DNA of 64,000 bases from PALSA-693 sp963702305. GTDB lineage: Bacteria; Actinomycetota; Acidimicrobiia; Acidimicrobiales; Palsa-688. Both the position numbers and the translations under genes were made by a program. Below, in pieces: positions 1 through 8,516 of the stretch (its first letter is position 1; every line of letters starts with the position of its first letter). Location: positions 324,460-388,459 of the forward strand of contig CAVPBX010000007.1 of the NCBI GenBank assembly GCA_963702305.1. Reading direction: 5' to 3'. Below the pieces are notes generated by a model that was not told the DNA's origin, did not search any database, and saw only the letters and a program-made list of their open reading frames with translations.

Positions 1-1
1 C

Positions 2-1177
2 GCCTTCAACTTTGGCTTCGCCGCCAAGGTTGTCCTCTCCTCCTCGACGGTGGCCAACAACCGGGCGTCTGCCGGCTCGGGGCTCGCGGGCAGCCTCGGA
101 GTGGCGTCAGCGAACTCCGGAGGCTTCGTACTGAGTGACACCATCGTCGGGGCCAACATCGGCGCATCGCAATGTCGCCTAGCCGGCGCCAACCTGACGT
201 CCACGGGCCACAATCTGTCCTCCGACACCTCCTGCGCGCTGATGGCCCGGGGCGACGTCACCGGGGTCAACCCGGCGCTGAAACCGCTGGCTCTCAACGG
301 TGGGCCGACAGCGACGCAGGCGCTGGCCCCGACCAGCCCTGCCATCGACGCCGGCGACTGCCCGGCCGTCGACCAGCGCGGCTTCCCTCGCCCGCCCGTG
401 CGGTGCGACATCGGGGCCTACGAGCAGTCTGGCTACCGCTTTGTGGCGAGCGACGGCGGTGTCTTCGACTTCGGTGACGCCGGCTTCTGGGGCTCGACGG
501 GCAACATCGCCCTCAACCAGCCCGTCGTGGGCATCGCCAACACCGTGACGGGCCACGGCTACTGGTTGGTCGCCTCCGACGGCGGGATCTTCAGCTTCGG
601 CGACGCCCACTTCCACGGCTCCACCGGCAACATCGCCCTCAACAAACCGATCGTCGGCATGGCCGCCACCCCCACCGGCAACGGCTACTGGCTGGTCGCC
701 TCCGACGGCGGGATCTTCAGCTTCGGCGACGCCCACTTCCACGGCTCCACCGGCAACATCGCCCTCAACAAACCGATCGTCGGCATGGCCGCCACCCCCA
801 CCGGCAACGGCTACTGGCTGGTCGCCTCCGACGGCGGCGTCTTCAGCTTCGGCGACGCCCACTTCCACGGCTCCACCGGCAACATCGCCCTCAACAAACC
901 GATCGTCGGCATGGCCGCCACCCCCACCGGCAACGGCTACTGGCTGGTCGCCTCCGACGGCGGCGTCTTCAGCTTCGGCGACGCCCACTTCCACGGGTCG
1001 ACGGGGGCCATCAAGCTGAACCGACCGATTGTGGCCATGGCCGGCACGCCAGACGGCAACGGCTACTGGCTGGTGGCCTCCGACGGCGGGATCTTCAGCT
1101 TCGGCGACGCCCACTTCCACGGCTCCACCGGCAACATCGCCCTCAACAAACCGATCGTCGGGGGCACTGGGGTGTAG
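2..1177 (+). CDS. Repeat-rich secreted/surface protein, 3' portion (5' end outside window)
   Basis: The frame is open from the window edge, so the N-terminus is missing; 391 residues are visible. Residues 1 to about 100 look like the end of a right-handed beta-helix. Next comes a segment with the spaced motif SPAIDAG...DQRG..RP..CDIGAYE, typical of the 'choice-of-anchor Q' domain of secreted proteins. The rest is six copies of a 42-residue repeat (GYWLVASDGG-FSFGDA-FHGSTGNIALN-PIVGMA), the last one cut short by TAG. The same repeat family ends the glycosidase at 24407-26257. Function is unknown; a surface or adhesive role is inference from the architecture. Confidence 0.75.
   Translation, partial: AFNFGFAAKVVLSSSTVANNRASAGSGLAGSLGVASANSGGFVLSDTIVGANIGASQCRLAGANLTSTGHNLSSDTSCALMARGDVTGVNPALKPLALNGGPTATQALAPTSPAIDAGDCPAVDQRGFPRPPVRCDIGAYEQSGYRFVASDGGVFDFGDAGFWGSTGNIALNQPVVGIANTVTGHGYWLVASDGGIFSFGDAHFHGSTGNIALNKPIVGMAATPTGNGYWLVASDGGIFSFGDAHFHGSTGNIALNKPIVGMAATPTGNGYWLVASDGGVFSFGDAHFHGSTGNIALNKPIVGMAATPTGNGYWLVASDGGVFSFGDAHFHGSTGAIKLNRPIVAMAGTPDGNGYWLVASDGGIFSFGDAHFHGSTGNIALNKPIVGGTGV
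430..1169 (+). repeat. Tandem 126-bp coding repeats (six units)
   Basis: Units begin near 430, 558, 684, 810, 936 and 1062. The four units from 558 onward are almost identical in DNA as well as protein, differing at a few third positions, which indicates recent unit duplication or gene conversion. The first unit and the fifth (with the variant AIKLNRPIVAMAGTPDG) are more diverged. Confidence 0.9.
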
Positions 1178-1202
1178 CCAGCTACCATCGCCGATCGAGA
1201 GC

Positions 1203-2624
1203 ATGGTGGAGCGACGGCGCACGTCAACATCCAATTTCGGCGTCGGCCGGCGCGAGAGCCACGACGCTGCGGCCTTCTACGAACGGTTTCGGCCCCCGGA
1301 GCTCACGGAGGACGATGCCGTCCGCGACCCGAAACCGCTCCCTGAGCCGATCATCCACGGCGACGCCCGCCGGATGGACGCGGTCCCTGACGGTTCGGTG
1401 GCGCTGGTGGTTACCTCGCCGCCGTATTTCGCCGGCAAGGCCTACGAAGAGGAGCTCGAGCGCGACGGCGTCCCCAGTAGCTACCTCGAATTCCTCCAAC
1501 TCCTGGGGGACGTGTTCGAGGAGTGCACCAGAAAGCTCGAGCCGGGCGGCCGCATCGCCGTCAACGTCGCCAACCTGGGCCGCAAGCCCTACCGCAGCCT
1601 GTCCGCTGACGTCATCAAGATCCTCCAGGACGACCTCGGGCTGCTGCTGCGGGGGGAGGTGATCTGGCAGAAGGGTGAGGGCGCCAGCGGCTCCTGCGCC
1701 TGGGGTTCGTTTCGCCGCGCCACCAACCCGGTCCTCCGGGACATCACCGAGCGGGTCGTGGTCGCCAGCAAGGGCCGATTCGACCGGGCCCGGTCGGTGC
1801 GCCAGCGCCAAGCCGAGGGTCTCCCCTTCGAGAGCACCCTGATGACCGAGGACTTCCTGGCCCTGAGTCTGGATCTGTGGTCGATCCCATCGGAAAGCGC
1901 CCGCCGAGTCGGGCATCCCGCCCCCTTCCCGGTCGAACTGCCCGAGCAACTGATCCGGCTGTACACGTTCAAGGACGATCTGGTGCTCGATCCGTTCATG
2001 GGCAGTGGATCGGCGCTGGTCGCCGCGGCCCGGCTGGGCCGCCGCTATGCCGGATACGACCTGGACCCGCGCTACGTCGAGCTCGCCCAGCGGCGCGTCG
2101 CCGACGCCCTCGTCGCCACCGAACCCACGGCAGACCTCGGCCGAGCCGCCGTGGCGGCGGGCAAATCCGCCCAGGCCCTGGCGGAAGAAGTGCTCCTCGG
2201 AGCCGGCTTCACCATCACCGGCCGCAACCACCGCGTCCCGAAGACGGGGGTGACGGTCGATTTCGTCGCCGAGGACGCCAACGGCGATCGGTGGTTGTTC
2301 GACGTGCCGGGCTCCTTCACCAGCCACCGGGGCGGCTTGCTCCGCGCCGACACCGTGTGGAAGTCGCTCGGCCGAGCCCACGCCTTACGCGGGCACCTAC
2401 CCCCGGCCATCCCGGTCGTGCTGCTCACCAGCCACCTGCCTCGACGTCTCAGCGAGGGTGACACCGCCCTGCGGGCAGCCGGACCCGACGCCTTCTTCGA
2501 TGCGATCGAGCTGCTCTCCACCGCCGGGCGCGAGCGACTGGCCGGCTACGCCCGGGCCGGCCGGCTCGGGGGGCCGCAACCGGGCTTCTGGACGGCCGCC
2601 GATCTGGCCCGCCGCTCCCGCTAA
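1203..2624 (+). CDS. Site-specific DNA methyltransferase with extra C-terminal domain
   Basis: This 473-residue protein carries the N4-cytosine/N6-adenine methyltransferase motifs in beta-class order: catalytic TSPPY at residues 71-75 comes first, and the SAM-binding DPFMGSG at 263-269 comes late. After about residue 300 there is a second domain of about 150 residues with GVTVDFVAEDANGDRWLFDV followed by LLRADTVWKSLG, which resembles a PD-(D/E)XK nuclease core but lacks the usual lysine. The ATG at 1203 lies 26 bases after the previous stop; an open frame runs further upstream but only inside that gene's repeats. No restriction endonuclease or specificity gene is adjacent, so it looks like an orphan methylase. 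Confidence 0.85.
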   Translation: MVERRRTSTSNFGVGRRESHDAAAFYERFRPPELTEDDAVRDPKPLPEPIIHGDARRMDAVPDGSVALVVTSPPYFAGKAYEEELERDGVPSSYLEFLQLLGDVFEECTRKLEPGGRIAVNVANLGRKPYRSLSADVIKILQDDLGLLLRGEVIWQKGEGASGSCAWGSFRRATNPVLRDITERVVVASKGRFDRARSVRQRQAEGLPFESTLMTEDFLALSLDLWSIPSESARRVGHPAPFPVELPEQLIRLYTFKDDLVLDPFMGSGSALVAAARLGRRYAGYDLDPRYVELAQRRVADALVATEPTADLGRAAVAAGKSAQALAEEVLLGAGFTITGRNHRVPKTGVTVDFVAEDANGDRWLFDVPGSFTSHRGGLLRADTVWKSLGRAHALRGHLPPAIPVVLLTSHLPRRLSEGDTALRAAGPDAFFDAIELLSTAGRERLAGYARAGRLGGPQPGFWTAADLARRSR

Positions 2625-2634
2625 CCCACGACCG

Positions 2635-3087
2635 TCACCCGCCGGCCGCGAACTCCCACCACTGCACCTCGCACATCATCGGCAGGACGTACCTGACGTA
2701 GAGCGAGTGGATCTTGACCACCTGCTGGTCGTCGACTTGCCACCCGATGAGGTCGACCCCAGCATGGCTGTCCCTAAAGGACTCGGCTCGCTCCTGCACC
2801 CCCTGCAACTCCGCCAAGGAGCCCACCGAGAAGCCGAAATGGTCCATCCGCGGGCACCGCATGGGGTCGTCAGCCGCCACGAGGTAGATGAACTGGTCCC
2901 AATGGACGCAGGACAGGACCAGCCGATGACGATCCTCCGTCATCACGTCGATCTCGTCGAACCCGAACACCTCCTGCCAGAAGCCGCAGATGGCGGCCCG
3001 GTTGGCCGCGTCCAGCAGGTCGGCAGGCAGGCTCAGAGCCACGTGATTGAAGCGGGGATTTCCCGACGGATAATAAGGGTGGATCAC
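2635..3087 (-). CDS. VOC (glyoxalase/dioxygenase-fold) family protein
   Basis: A 150-residue protein with the paired beta-alpha-beta-beta-beta pattern of vicinal-oxygen-chelate proteins: FNHVALSLP near the start, FWQEVFGFDE, then MDHFGFSV in the middle. Histidines at the starts of both halves could bind metal, but the substrate cannot be read from the sequence. It starts with GTG inside the last bases of the upstream alcohol dehydrogenase (GTGA overlap), so the two are translationally coupled and probably work on the same compound. Confidence 0.75.
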   Translation of the reverse strand: MIHPYYPSGNPRFNHVALSLPADLLDAANRAAICGFWQEVFGFDEIDVMTEDRHRLVLSCVHWDQFIYLVAADDPMRCPRMDHFGFSVGSLAELQGVQERAESFRDSHAGVDLIGWQVDDQQVVKIHSLYVRYVLPMMCEVQWWEFAAGG

Positions 3088-4163
3088 GAGACCCCCTCCC
3101 TGGCTTGGACCGCTTCGGTGAGTCGCGGCACCACCATCACCTTCCCCGAGTAGCGACCCTCCGCCAGTCCCACCAGGGCCTCGGAAAGCCGATCGAGCGG
3201 CACGTCGTCAGCCTCGATCAACAAGTCGGTCGGGAACCCGTCCGAAGCCAGCAACTGGAGGGCGCGTTCGAACCCGCCCGCGTCGTAGACGAACGACCCG
3301 CACACGGTCAGCTCGTTGAGGAGCACCCGGTTGGGGTCGAACGTCGGCTGCTGCATGCCGGCGCCAACCAGCACCAGCCTGCCCCCGCGCCGCAGTTGGT
3401 GGAGACCGGCCTCCATCGCTGTCTTCTTGCCCGAGCACTCGAGGACCACGTCAACGGGCCGCGACGCCAGGCGCTCCGGTTCCCAGGCGGGGAACTGCTC
3501 GAGCTCGGTGGGGTCGAGGACCGTGGCCGCCCCGAGTCGGCGGGCGAGCGTGCGGCGCCGCGCCGCCGGTTCCACCGCGATGACCGGTCCGATGCCCCGC
3601 GCCACCAGGGCGGCGATGGCGAGCGCCCCGATGGGGCCGGCGCCCATGACCATGACCGAGTCGCCGAGGGCGACCCCCGAGCGGGTGATGGCGTGCAGGG
3701 CGACGGCCAGCGGTTCGGCCAGGGCAGCCCGGCGGGCCGAGAGGCCCGGTGGCAGGCGCAGGAGGGCGGCGGCCGGCACGAGCACGTAGCGGGCGAAGGC
3801 ACCGTCGCGGTCACCGACCACCCCCTGCTGACCTTCGCACTGGGACGGCTGGCCCTCGCGGCACCGCCGGCACTGCCCGCACATCGGTGAATTGCCCCCC
3901 ACCACCAGCTCACCGAGCGACCAACCGGTGACGTCCTCGCCCAGCGCCACGATGGTGCCGCTGTACTCGTGGCCGGCGACCCGTCCCGGCTTCTCGCCCC
4001 AGCCCTCGAGGAGCATGTGGATGTCAGACCCGCAGATCCCACAGTGATCGACCTCCAGCAGCACTTCGCCGGGGGCCGGTCTCGGCACCGGCCGGTTCTC
4101 GACCACCACCTCCCCCGGCCGCCGATACACGGCCGCTGGCATCACCTCGGGTAGCTCGATCAT
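3084..4163 (-). CDS. Zinc-dependent medium-chain alcohol dehydrogenase
   Basis: A 359-residue MDR enzyme oxidising an alcohol or polyol with NAD(P). Seen directly: catalytic zinc ligands in CGICGSD (residues 41-47) and GHE (64-66), the four structural-zinc cysteines in the CGQCRRCREGQPSQC stretch, and a Rossmann glycine motif in MGAGPIGALA. I chose the ATG at 4163 because GAGGTG sits 6-7 bases upstream; an in-frame ATG at 4211 would add 16 residues. Closest in pattern to sorbitol/threonine dehydrogenases; substrate not assignable. Coupled to the VOC gene downstream. Confidence 0.85.
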   Translation of the reverse strand: MIELPEVMPAAVYRRPGEVVVENRPVPRPAPGEVLLEVDHCGICGSDIHMLLEGWGEKPGRVAGHEYSGTIVALGEDVTGWSLGELVVGGNSPMCGQCRRCREGQPSQCEGQQGVVGDRDGAFARYVLVPAAALLRLPPGLSARRAALAEPLAVALHAITRSGVALGDSVMVMGAGPIGALAIAALVARGIGPVIAVEPAARRRTLARRLGAATVLDPTELEQFPAWEPERLASRPVDVVLECSGKKTAMEAGLHQLRRGGRLVLVGAGMQQPTFDPNRVLLNELTVCGSFVYDAGGFERALQLLASDGFPTDLLIEADDVPLDRLSEALVGLAEGRYSGKVMVVPRLTEAVQAREGVS

Positions 4164-4275
4164 GACTGGCACCTCGCTCCGCTCAGGCTTGTCGGTGATC
4201 GGGCTCCCCATCGGACCCTGACACCGGCGTCACCTTAGGCCCGGCCGGGGACCAGACGCCGTCCCCGTGGTGACC

Positions 4276-4654
4276 TCAGGCCGCCAGCCCGCCCTGGGCC
4301 CAGCGCACCGACTGCGCCAAGCCGGCCGCGGCCACCGGACCGACATACCCGGCGGCCCCGGCGCCCAGGGCCCGGGCGACCGGCCCGGACGTGGCGTCGC
4401 CCTCCATCTCGACCACCAGCACCCGCGCCGTCGGAAACGTACGCATCACCGCGGTCAGGGCGCCCGGGCTGCATGGGGGCACCACCACCAACGCCGAGTC
4501 ACGCGGCGCCCGCCGGATGTCCTCCACCGCGCACTCCGGGCCCAGCGCGTCGCGTGAACGCGTCCAGTTGCTCGGGCGACAGCCGCAACCCCACCGCCAC
4601 CACCGGAGGACCGAGGTGTTCGGGAGTGGCACTGGAATGTCGAGTGACGAGCAT
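4276..4654 (-). CDS. Small receiver-like protein, frame broken near 4560
   Basis: ATG at 4654 has GGAGG 7 bases upstream and begins MLVTRHSSATPEHLGPPVV, with LSPEQLDAF following. The frame must shift at the run around 4553-4562 to continue as DALGPECAVEDIRR...DSALVVVPP...ARVLVVEMEG...ALGAGAAGYVGPV...SVRWAQGG. The last part resembles a degenerate response-regulator receiver (ALGAGAAGYV is like the AGAxGYl region) with no DNA-binding domain and no clear phospho-aspartate. One lost or two gained bases restore a single frame of about 125 residues. Either an assembly indel or a decaying gene. Confidence 0.5.
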
Positions 4655-4837
4655 GGCGGGCCTCCGTGGGCTGCCTCTCCATCATCCGTCCGCAGGTTCA
4701 TCGTCGGCTGAACGCTGGCTGAGCCGCGCCTGAAGATCTGTTCGCCCGGGGGTGGCGCAGGGCCATCCCGTCGTCAGTGTCGGCCGCCCACTCTAGAATG
4801 AGGTTTCACTTCCCGACAGCTCCAGGAGGCGCCGGCC

Positions 4838-6037
4838 GTGCACGAGTTTTCGCATCCCGCCATCGACGCCCTCCGCCAGGCGGGGCCGGAGCTGCAAGCC
4901 GAGGCAGCCCGCTCCGCCGAAGAGCGGCGCCTCTCCGAGCGCACCGCCAAGATCCTGCGCCAGACCGGGGTGATGCGCCTCTGCCAGCCGGCCCGGTACG
5001 GCGGATTCGAAGCAGACCCTCGGGTCTTCGTGGAGGCCATGATGATCGCCGGCGAGTACGACGGCGCCGCGGCGTGGGTCCTCGGGGTGGTCGGGGTCCA
5101 CAACTGGCACATCGGCCTGTACGCCGACTCGGTCCAAGCCGAGGTGTGGGGTGACGACCCGGACACGTGGATCAGCTCCTCGTACAACTACGTGGGTCGG
5201 GCCCGCCGAGTTGAAGGCGGGTTCCAGCTGAGCGGCCGATGGGCCTTCTCCTCTGGGTGCGAACACGCCCGGTGGGTGTTCGTGGGGGGGTTCGTCTACG
5301 ACGAGGACGACCAGCCGGTGGAGATGCGCCACTTCCTCCTGCCCCGGGCCGACTACCAGATCATCGACGTCTGGCACGTGGCCGGGCTGAGCGGCACCGG
5401 AAGCCAGGACATCGTCGTCGACGACGCCTTCGTCCCCGACGCCCACAGCATGAGCTGGCCGGACCTGCGAGCCCACCGGTGTCCCGGCGTCGAGGTCAAC
5501 CGCGCCCCCCTGTTCCAGGTGCCCTGGGGGTCGATGTTCCTCAACGCGGTGACCGCGCCGATGGTCGGCATGGCCCGCGGCATGCTCCATGGCGCCCTGG
5601 ACCTGGTCAAGCAGCGGGTCAGCGGCTACGTGCCGCCGGGACCGGCGACCGGGCCCTTCGAGGCCAAACGGATCTGGCCGGCGGTCACCATGGCCAAGCT
5701 GGCCGAAGCGTCCGCCGAGATCGACGCCGCCCGCCTCCAGCTCCTCGACAATCTCGGCGACGTGTACGGCTTCGCCGTCGCCGGCGATCCGGTCCCGCTG
5801 GAGGTCCGGGCCCGGGCCCGCCGGGACCAGGTGGTGGCGGTCACCCGGGCGACCGGCGCGGCCAACACCATCTTCTCGCTGGCCGGCGGACGAGGTTTGT
5901 CGTTGAAGAGTCCCATCCAGCGGCTGTGGCGGGACGTGCACGCCGGGTCGCACCACGTCGTCAACGGCGCCGACCAGGCCCTTACGGGCTACGGCGCCTA
6001 CCTGATGGGCGAGCCGATCGAGGATCAGCTGGTGTAG
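4838..6037 (+). CDS. Acyl-CoA dehydrogenase-like flavin monooxygenase (HsaA/HpaB-type)
   Basis: This 399-residue protein has the acyl-CoA dehydrogenase fold but lacks the usual catalytic glutamate context. It matches the FMNH2-using monooxygenase branch (HsaA, DszC, p-hydroxyphenylacetate hydroxylase oxygenase): ILRQTGVMRLCQPARYGG in the N-terminal helical domain, FSSGCEHARWVFVGG and GLSGTGSQDIVV in the beta domain, and a C-terminal domain ending in RLWRDVHAGSHHVV. Members hydroxylate aromatic or steroid substrates with reduced flavin supplied by a separate reductase, none of which is next door. Starts at GTG with AGGAGG upstream. Confidence 0.75.
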   Translation: MHEFSHPAIDALRQAGPELQAEAARSAEERRLSERTAKILRQTGVMRLCQPARYGGFEADPRVFVEAMMIAGEYDGAAAWVLGVVGVHNWHIGLYADSVQAEVWGDDPDTWISSSYNYVGRARRVEGGFQLSGRWAFSSGCEHARWVFVGGFVYDEDDQPVEMRHFLLPRADYQIIDVWHVAGLSGTGSQDIVVDDAFVPDAHSMSWPDLRAHRCPGVEVNRAPLFQVPWGSMFLNAVTAPMVGMARGMLHGALDLVKQRVSGYVPPGPATGPFEAKRIWPAVTMAKLAEASAEIDAARLQLLDNLGDVYGFAVAGDPVPLEVRARARRDQVVAVTRATGAANTIFSLAGGRGLSLKSPIQRLWRDVHAGSHHVVNGADQALTGYGAYLMGEPIEDQLV

Positions 6038-6081
6038 GCGGCGACCCGCCCACCTTCCGCCGCGGTGTAAACCGGGAGGGC

Positions 6082-6336
6082 GTGAAGCTGACCCTCGACC
6101 TGCATGACATCTACAACCGCGGAGATGCCATCGACCGGGCGCTGCGGGCGGTGATCGACGAGGCGGTCGACAAGAAGGCGCGGACCGTGGAGATCATCCC
6201 CGGGAAGGGCAGCGGGCAGCTCAAGAAGCGGGTCCTCCGGTTCCTGGATCAGAAGGATGTCAAGGCCCTGTACCACCGGGTGGAGAAGGACTCCGACAAC
6301 TTCGGCCGGGTGTTCGTCCATTTCCGCTGGAAGTAG
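6082..6336 (+). CDS. Small Smr-domain protein
   Basis: The 84-residue product is almost entirely one Smr domain: LDLHDIYNRGDAIDRAL holds the LDLHG-like first motif, and VEIIPGKGSGQLKKRVLRFL carries the H/PGKGxGxL motif. Smr domains, known from the MutS2 C-terminus, act as nucleases or nucleic-acid binders. GTG at 6082 follows GGGAGGG at good spacing, 44 bases after the upstream stop, suggesting co-transcription with the flavoenzyme though no functional link is evident. Confidence 0.8.
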   Translation: MKLTLDLHDIYNRGDAIDRALRAVIDEAVDKKARTVEIIPGKGSGQLKKRVLRFLDQKDVKALYHRVEKDSDNFGRVFVHFRWK

Positions 6337-6753
6337 TTGCTACTACCGCGCGATGACCTGGTCCGGGGTGCGGCTGGAGACAGCAGCCCGGTGCCCTTAC
6401 CCCAGGACACCGGGCCGGTTTGTCTCGCCGGAAGGGTTCAGCGGCTGGGCCCCTTTGACCAACCTGACCCTTCACCGATGATTGTGAACCGCCCAGCCCA
6501 ACGACCCCCCAACCGCTGACCACTCGTTCCCCAACCCTGCCCCATCACCGCTCGCAGGATCACCCAGCAGCGGCCCAGCGGTCCTGGACGCAAGGGGCAA
6601 GAGCATCCAGGACCGCACGGGGGCCTACCGCGGCAGCACCCAACGTAATAGGCGACCCTCAAGGAGATAGGTGATAGGCGCCGAACTAACCCGTAGGGGG
6701 TCAGTTGGCCGGCAAGGGGCGTCCAGCTGACCCCCCGGCGTATTCTTTGCTCG
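6337..6753. other. Intergenic stretch without a convincing gene
   Basis: About 417 bases between the convergent Smr and HD-domain genes. Short frames here have no recognisable protein features. It contains a perfect 11-bp inverted repeat (listed separately) that could terminate transcription from either side. Confidence 0.6.
6578..6616. terminator. Perfect 11-bp inverted repeat with 17-nt loop
   Basis: GCGGTCCTGGA (6578-6588) and TCCAGGACCGC (6606-6616) are exact complements. No T-run follows on either strand, but actinobacterial terminators often lack one. Its place between two converging genes fits a bidirectional terminator. Confidence 0.4.
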
Positions 6754-7320
6754 TCAGGCAGCCGGCACGCTGGTGACCAGCTTGGCCCGCACCAGCGGCT
6801 CGAAGTGCTCGAGCGGCTCGCTCCGGTAGTCGGCGTCGAAGGCGGTCTGGTCGTACTTGGCGCAGAACTCCTCCGTGTGCTCGAAATACGGCGAGTCTCG
6901 GTACGCTTCGCGGGCGTTCTTGTCCAGCCCGATGTGGTGCCAGAAGTAGTAACCCTGGAAGATCCCGTGGTGCTCCACCATCCAGTGATTGGCCTCCGAC
7001 ACGAACGGCTTGAGGATGGCGGCGCCGATGGCGGGATGGTTGAAGGGCGACAACGTGTCGCCGATGTCGTGGATCAGGGCGCACAGCACATACTCGTCAT
7101 CCCGGCCGTCCCGCTCAGCCCGGGTGGCGGTCTGGAGGGAATGCTCGAGCCGATCGACGGGGAACCCGCCGTGATCGTTCTTGAGGTAGCGCAGCTGCTC
7201 CAGCACGTGCTCCGGCACAAAGCTCTGCGTCACGTTGAGCTGGGGCGAGATCGCAGCCCAGTCCTCGGCAGTGGACTCCTCGAACGTCCGGAACTTGGCC
7301 TGGCGAGCGGTGAACGTCAT
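6754..7320 (-). CDS. HD-domain phosphohydrolase/oxygenase-like protein
   Basis: A 188-residue protein with a full set of HD-superfamily metal ligands: LEHSLQTA (first His), ALIHDIGD (the HD pair), and further histidines in FNHPAIG and VEHHGIFQGYYFWHH. Several HD proteins with this extra-His arrangement (PhnZ, myo-inositol oxygenase) are diiron oxygenases rather than phosphohydrolases; which applies here is not decidable. Starts at ATG 7320, and the upstream fluoride-export genes lie 21 bases away on the same strand. Confidence 0.7.
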   Translation of the reverse strand: MTFTARQAKFRTFEESTAEDWAAISPQLNVTQSFVPEHVLEQLRYLKNDHGGFPVDRLEHSLQTATRAERDGRDDEYVLCALIHDIGDTLSPFNHPAIGAAILKPFVSEANHWMVEHHGIFQGYYFWHHIGLDKNAREAYRDSPYFEHTEEFCAKYDQTAFDADYRSEPLEHFEPLVRAKLVTSVPAA

Positions 7321-7341
7321 GACCCCAGGCTACCGCTCGCC

Positions 7342-7716
7342 TCACCCGGCGGCTAGGGCCAGGCCCGCCGTGGCCGCGGCCGCGCCCAGGACCACGCCCA
7401 CGGCCACGTTCTGGGCCGCCAACCGGACCGCGCCCTCCTCGACCAGGGCGATGGTCTCGAAACTGAAGGTGGAAAAAGTGGTGTAGGCGCCGACCAGGCC
7501 CGCTCCCACCACCAGCTTCGGTGTGTTGGGCAGCCCGTCGTAGATGGCCAGCCCGCTCAACAGGCCGAGCCCAAACGATCCGGAGACGTTGACCACCAGC
7601 GTGCCGAGAGGGGACCGGCCGCCGATCCGCTCGGTGACCACGGTATCGACCACGTACCGCAGCGGCGCCCCGACCGCCCCGGCCAGCCCGACGAGCACCC
7701 ATTGCCACCACGTCAT
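7342..7716 (-). CDS. crcB: Fluoride channel CrcB/Fluc, second subunit
   Basis: A 124-residue, four-helix membrane protein. Diagnostic motifs are present: GAPLRYVVD, GTLVVNVSGSFGLG (the asparagine lining the pore) and AYTTFSTFSFE (the TTFSTF phenylalanine track). Fluc channels are dual-topology dimers that export fluoride; actinobacteria often encode two different subunits. ATG 7716 overlaps the DUF190 stop (ATGA), so the genes are coupled. Confidence 0.9.
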   Translation of the reverse strand: MTWWQWVLVGLAGAVGAPLRYVVDTVVTERIGGRSPLGTLVVNVSGSFGLGLLSGLAIYDGLPNTPKLVVGAGLVGAYTTFSTFSFETIALVEEGAVRLAAQNVAVGVVLGAAAATAGLALAAG

Positions 7717-8057
7717 TCGTGGTCGGGATGCCGGACGTAATGCAACACGTCTACGTCCTCCACGGTCACCAGGCCGCCTTCCACCAACTCGAGGATCTCG
7801 GCGGCGAAGGCTTCGACGGCTGGCGCCGAATCGACGATGACGATGCACACCGGTAGGTCGTCGGAGAGGGACAGAATCCGGGTGGTGTGGATGTGGTTGG
7901 ACTTCCCGTAGCCCTCGACGCCGCGAAACACGGTGACGCCAGCGACGCCGGCCGCGTGCGCCCGCGTGACGATCTCGGTCGCCAACGAGTGGTGTCCCAC
8001 CTGGTCCCGTTCGCCGACCAGGATCGTCAGGCGCTTGGCCGGCCCCGACAGTTCCAC
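7713..8057 (-). CDS. DUF190 protein associated with fluoride export
   Basis: A 114-residue cytosolic protein with a ferredoxin-like, PII-like pattern: LTILVGERDQVGHHSL, VTVFRGVEGYGKSNHIHT and LPVCIVIVDS. DUF190 proteins commonly sit beside crcB; a nucleotide-sensing or regulatory role has been suggested from the PII-like fold, but it is not established. Here it lies exactly between two crcB genes and overlaps the downstream one. Confidence 0.85.
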   Translation of the reverse strand: MELSGPAKRLTILVGERDQVGHHSLATEIVTRAHAAGVAGVTVFRGVEGYGKSNHIHTTRILSLSDDLPVCIVIVDSAPAVEAFAAEILELVEGGLVTVEDVDVLHYVRHPDHE

Positions 8058-8465
8058 TCAACCAGCCTCCCTGGTCCAGGCGGCTCGCGCCAGCACCGCG
8101 CCGATTCGCACCGCGGCCAACCCCCCCGCGACTGAGGCCCCGAGGTAGAGGGCCGCCGTTCCCGGCCGACCGGCCCGCACCAGCAGGTCCATCTCCACCA
8201 CGAAGGTGGAGAAGGTTGTCAGGCCCCCACAGAACCCAGTGGCGAGCAGCGGGCGGAAGTAGCGCGTCGGGCCGAGCCGTTCCAGGGCCGTGACCGCGAT
8301 GAACCCCAGCAACAACGACCCGGCCACATTGACGATCAGAGTCGCCCACGGGAACCCATTGGTGCCCGCCGGAAGGGCCCGGCCGACGGCTACCCGCAAG
8401 AGGGTGCCCGCCGCCCCACCCATGGCCACCACGCCCAGCACCCCTGGCGGGAATCGTCGTCGCAC
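8058..8465 (-). CDS. crcB: Fluoride channel CrcB/Fluc, first subunit
   Basis: A 135-residue, four-helix protein with GGAAGTLLRVAVG, WATLIVNVAGSLLLGF and LTTFSTFVVE, the same pore motifs as the second crcB gene. Starts at GTG. It directly abuts the DUF190 gene (stop at 8058, next start 8057). The two paralogs differ enough to form a heterodimer. I looked for a fluoride riboswitch in the short gap to the divergent SDR gene and found none. Confidence 0.9.
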   Translation of the reverse strand: MRRRFPPGVLGVVAMGGAAGTLLRVAVGRALPAGTNGFPWATLIVNVAGSLLLGFIAVTALERLGPTRYFRPLLATGFCGGLTTFSTFVVEMDLLVRAGRPGTAALYLGASVAGGLAAVRIGAVLARAAWTREAG

Positions 8466-8516
8466 ACTGCAGTATCACCGCTGGCGGCCGCGGCCGGCGA
8501 TCTAAGGTCGCTCGCT

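Noticed and set aside
8466..8516. Fluoride riboswitch ahead of the crcB cluster
   Set aside because: The 51-base gap is too short and lacks the conserved fluoride-aptamer bases.
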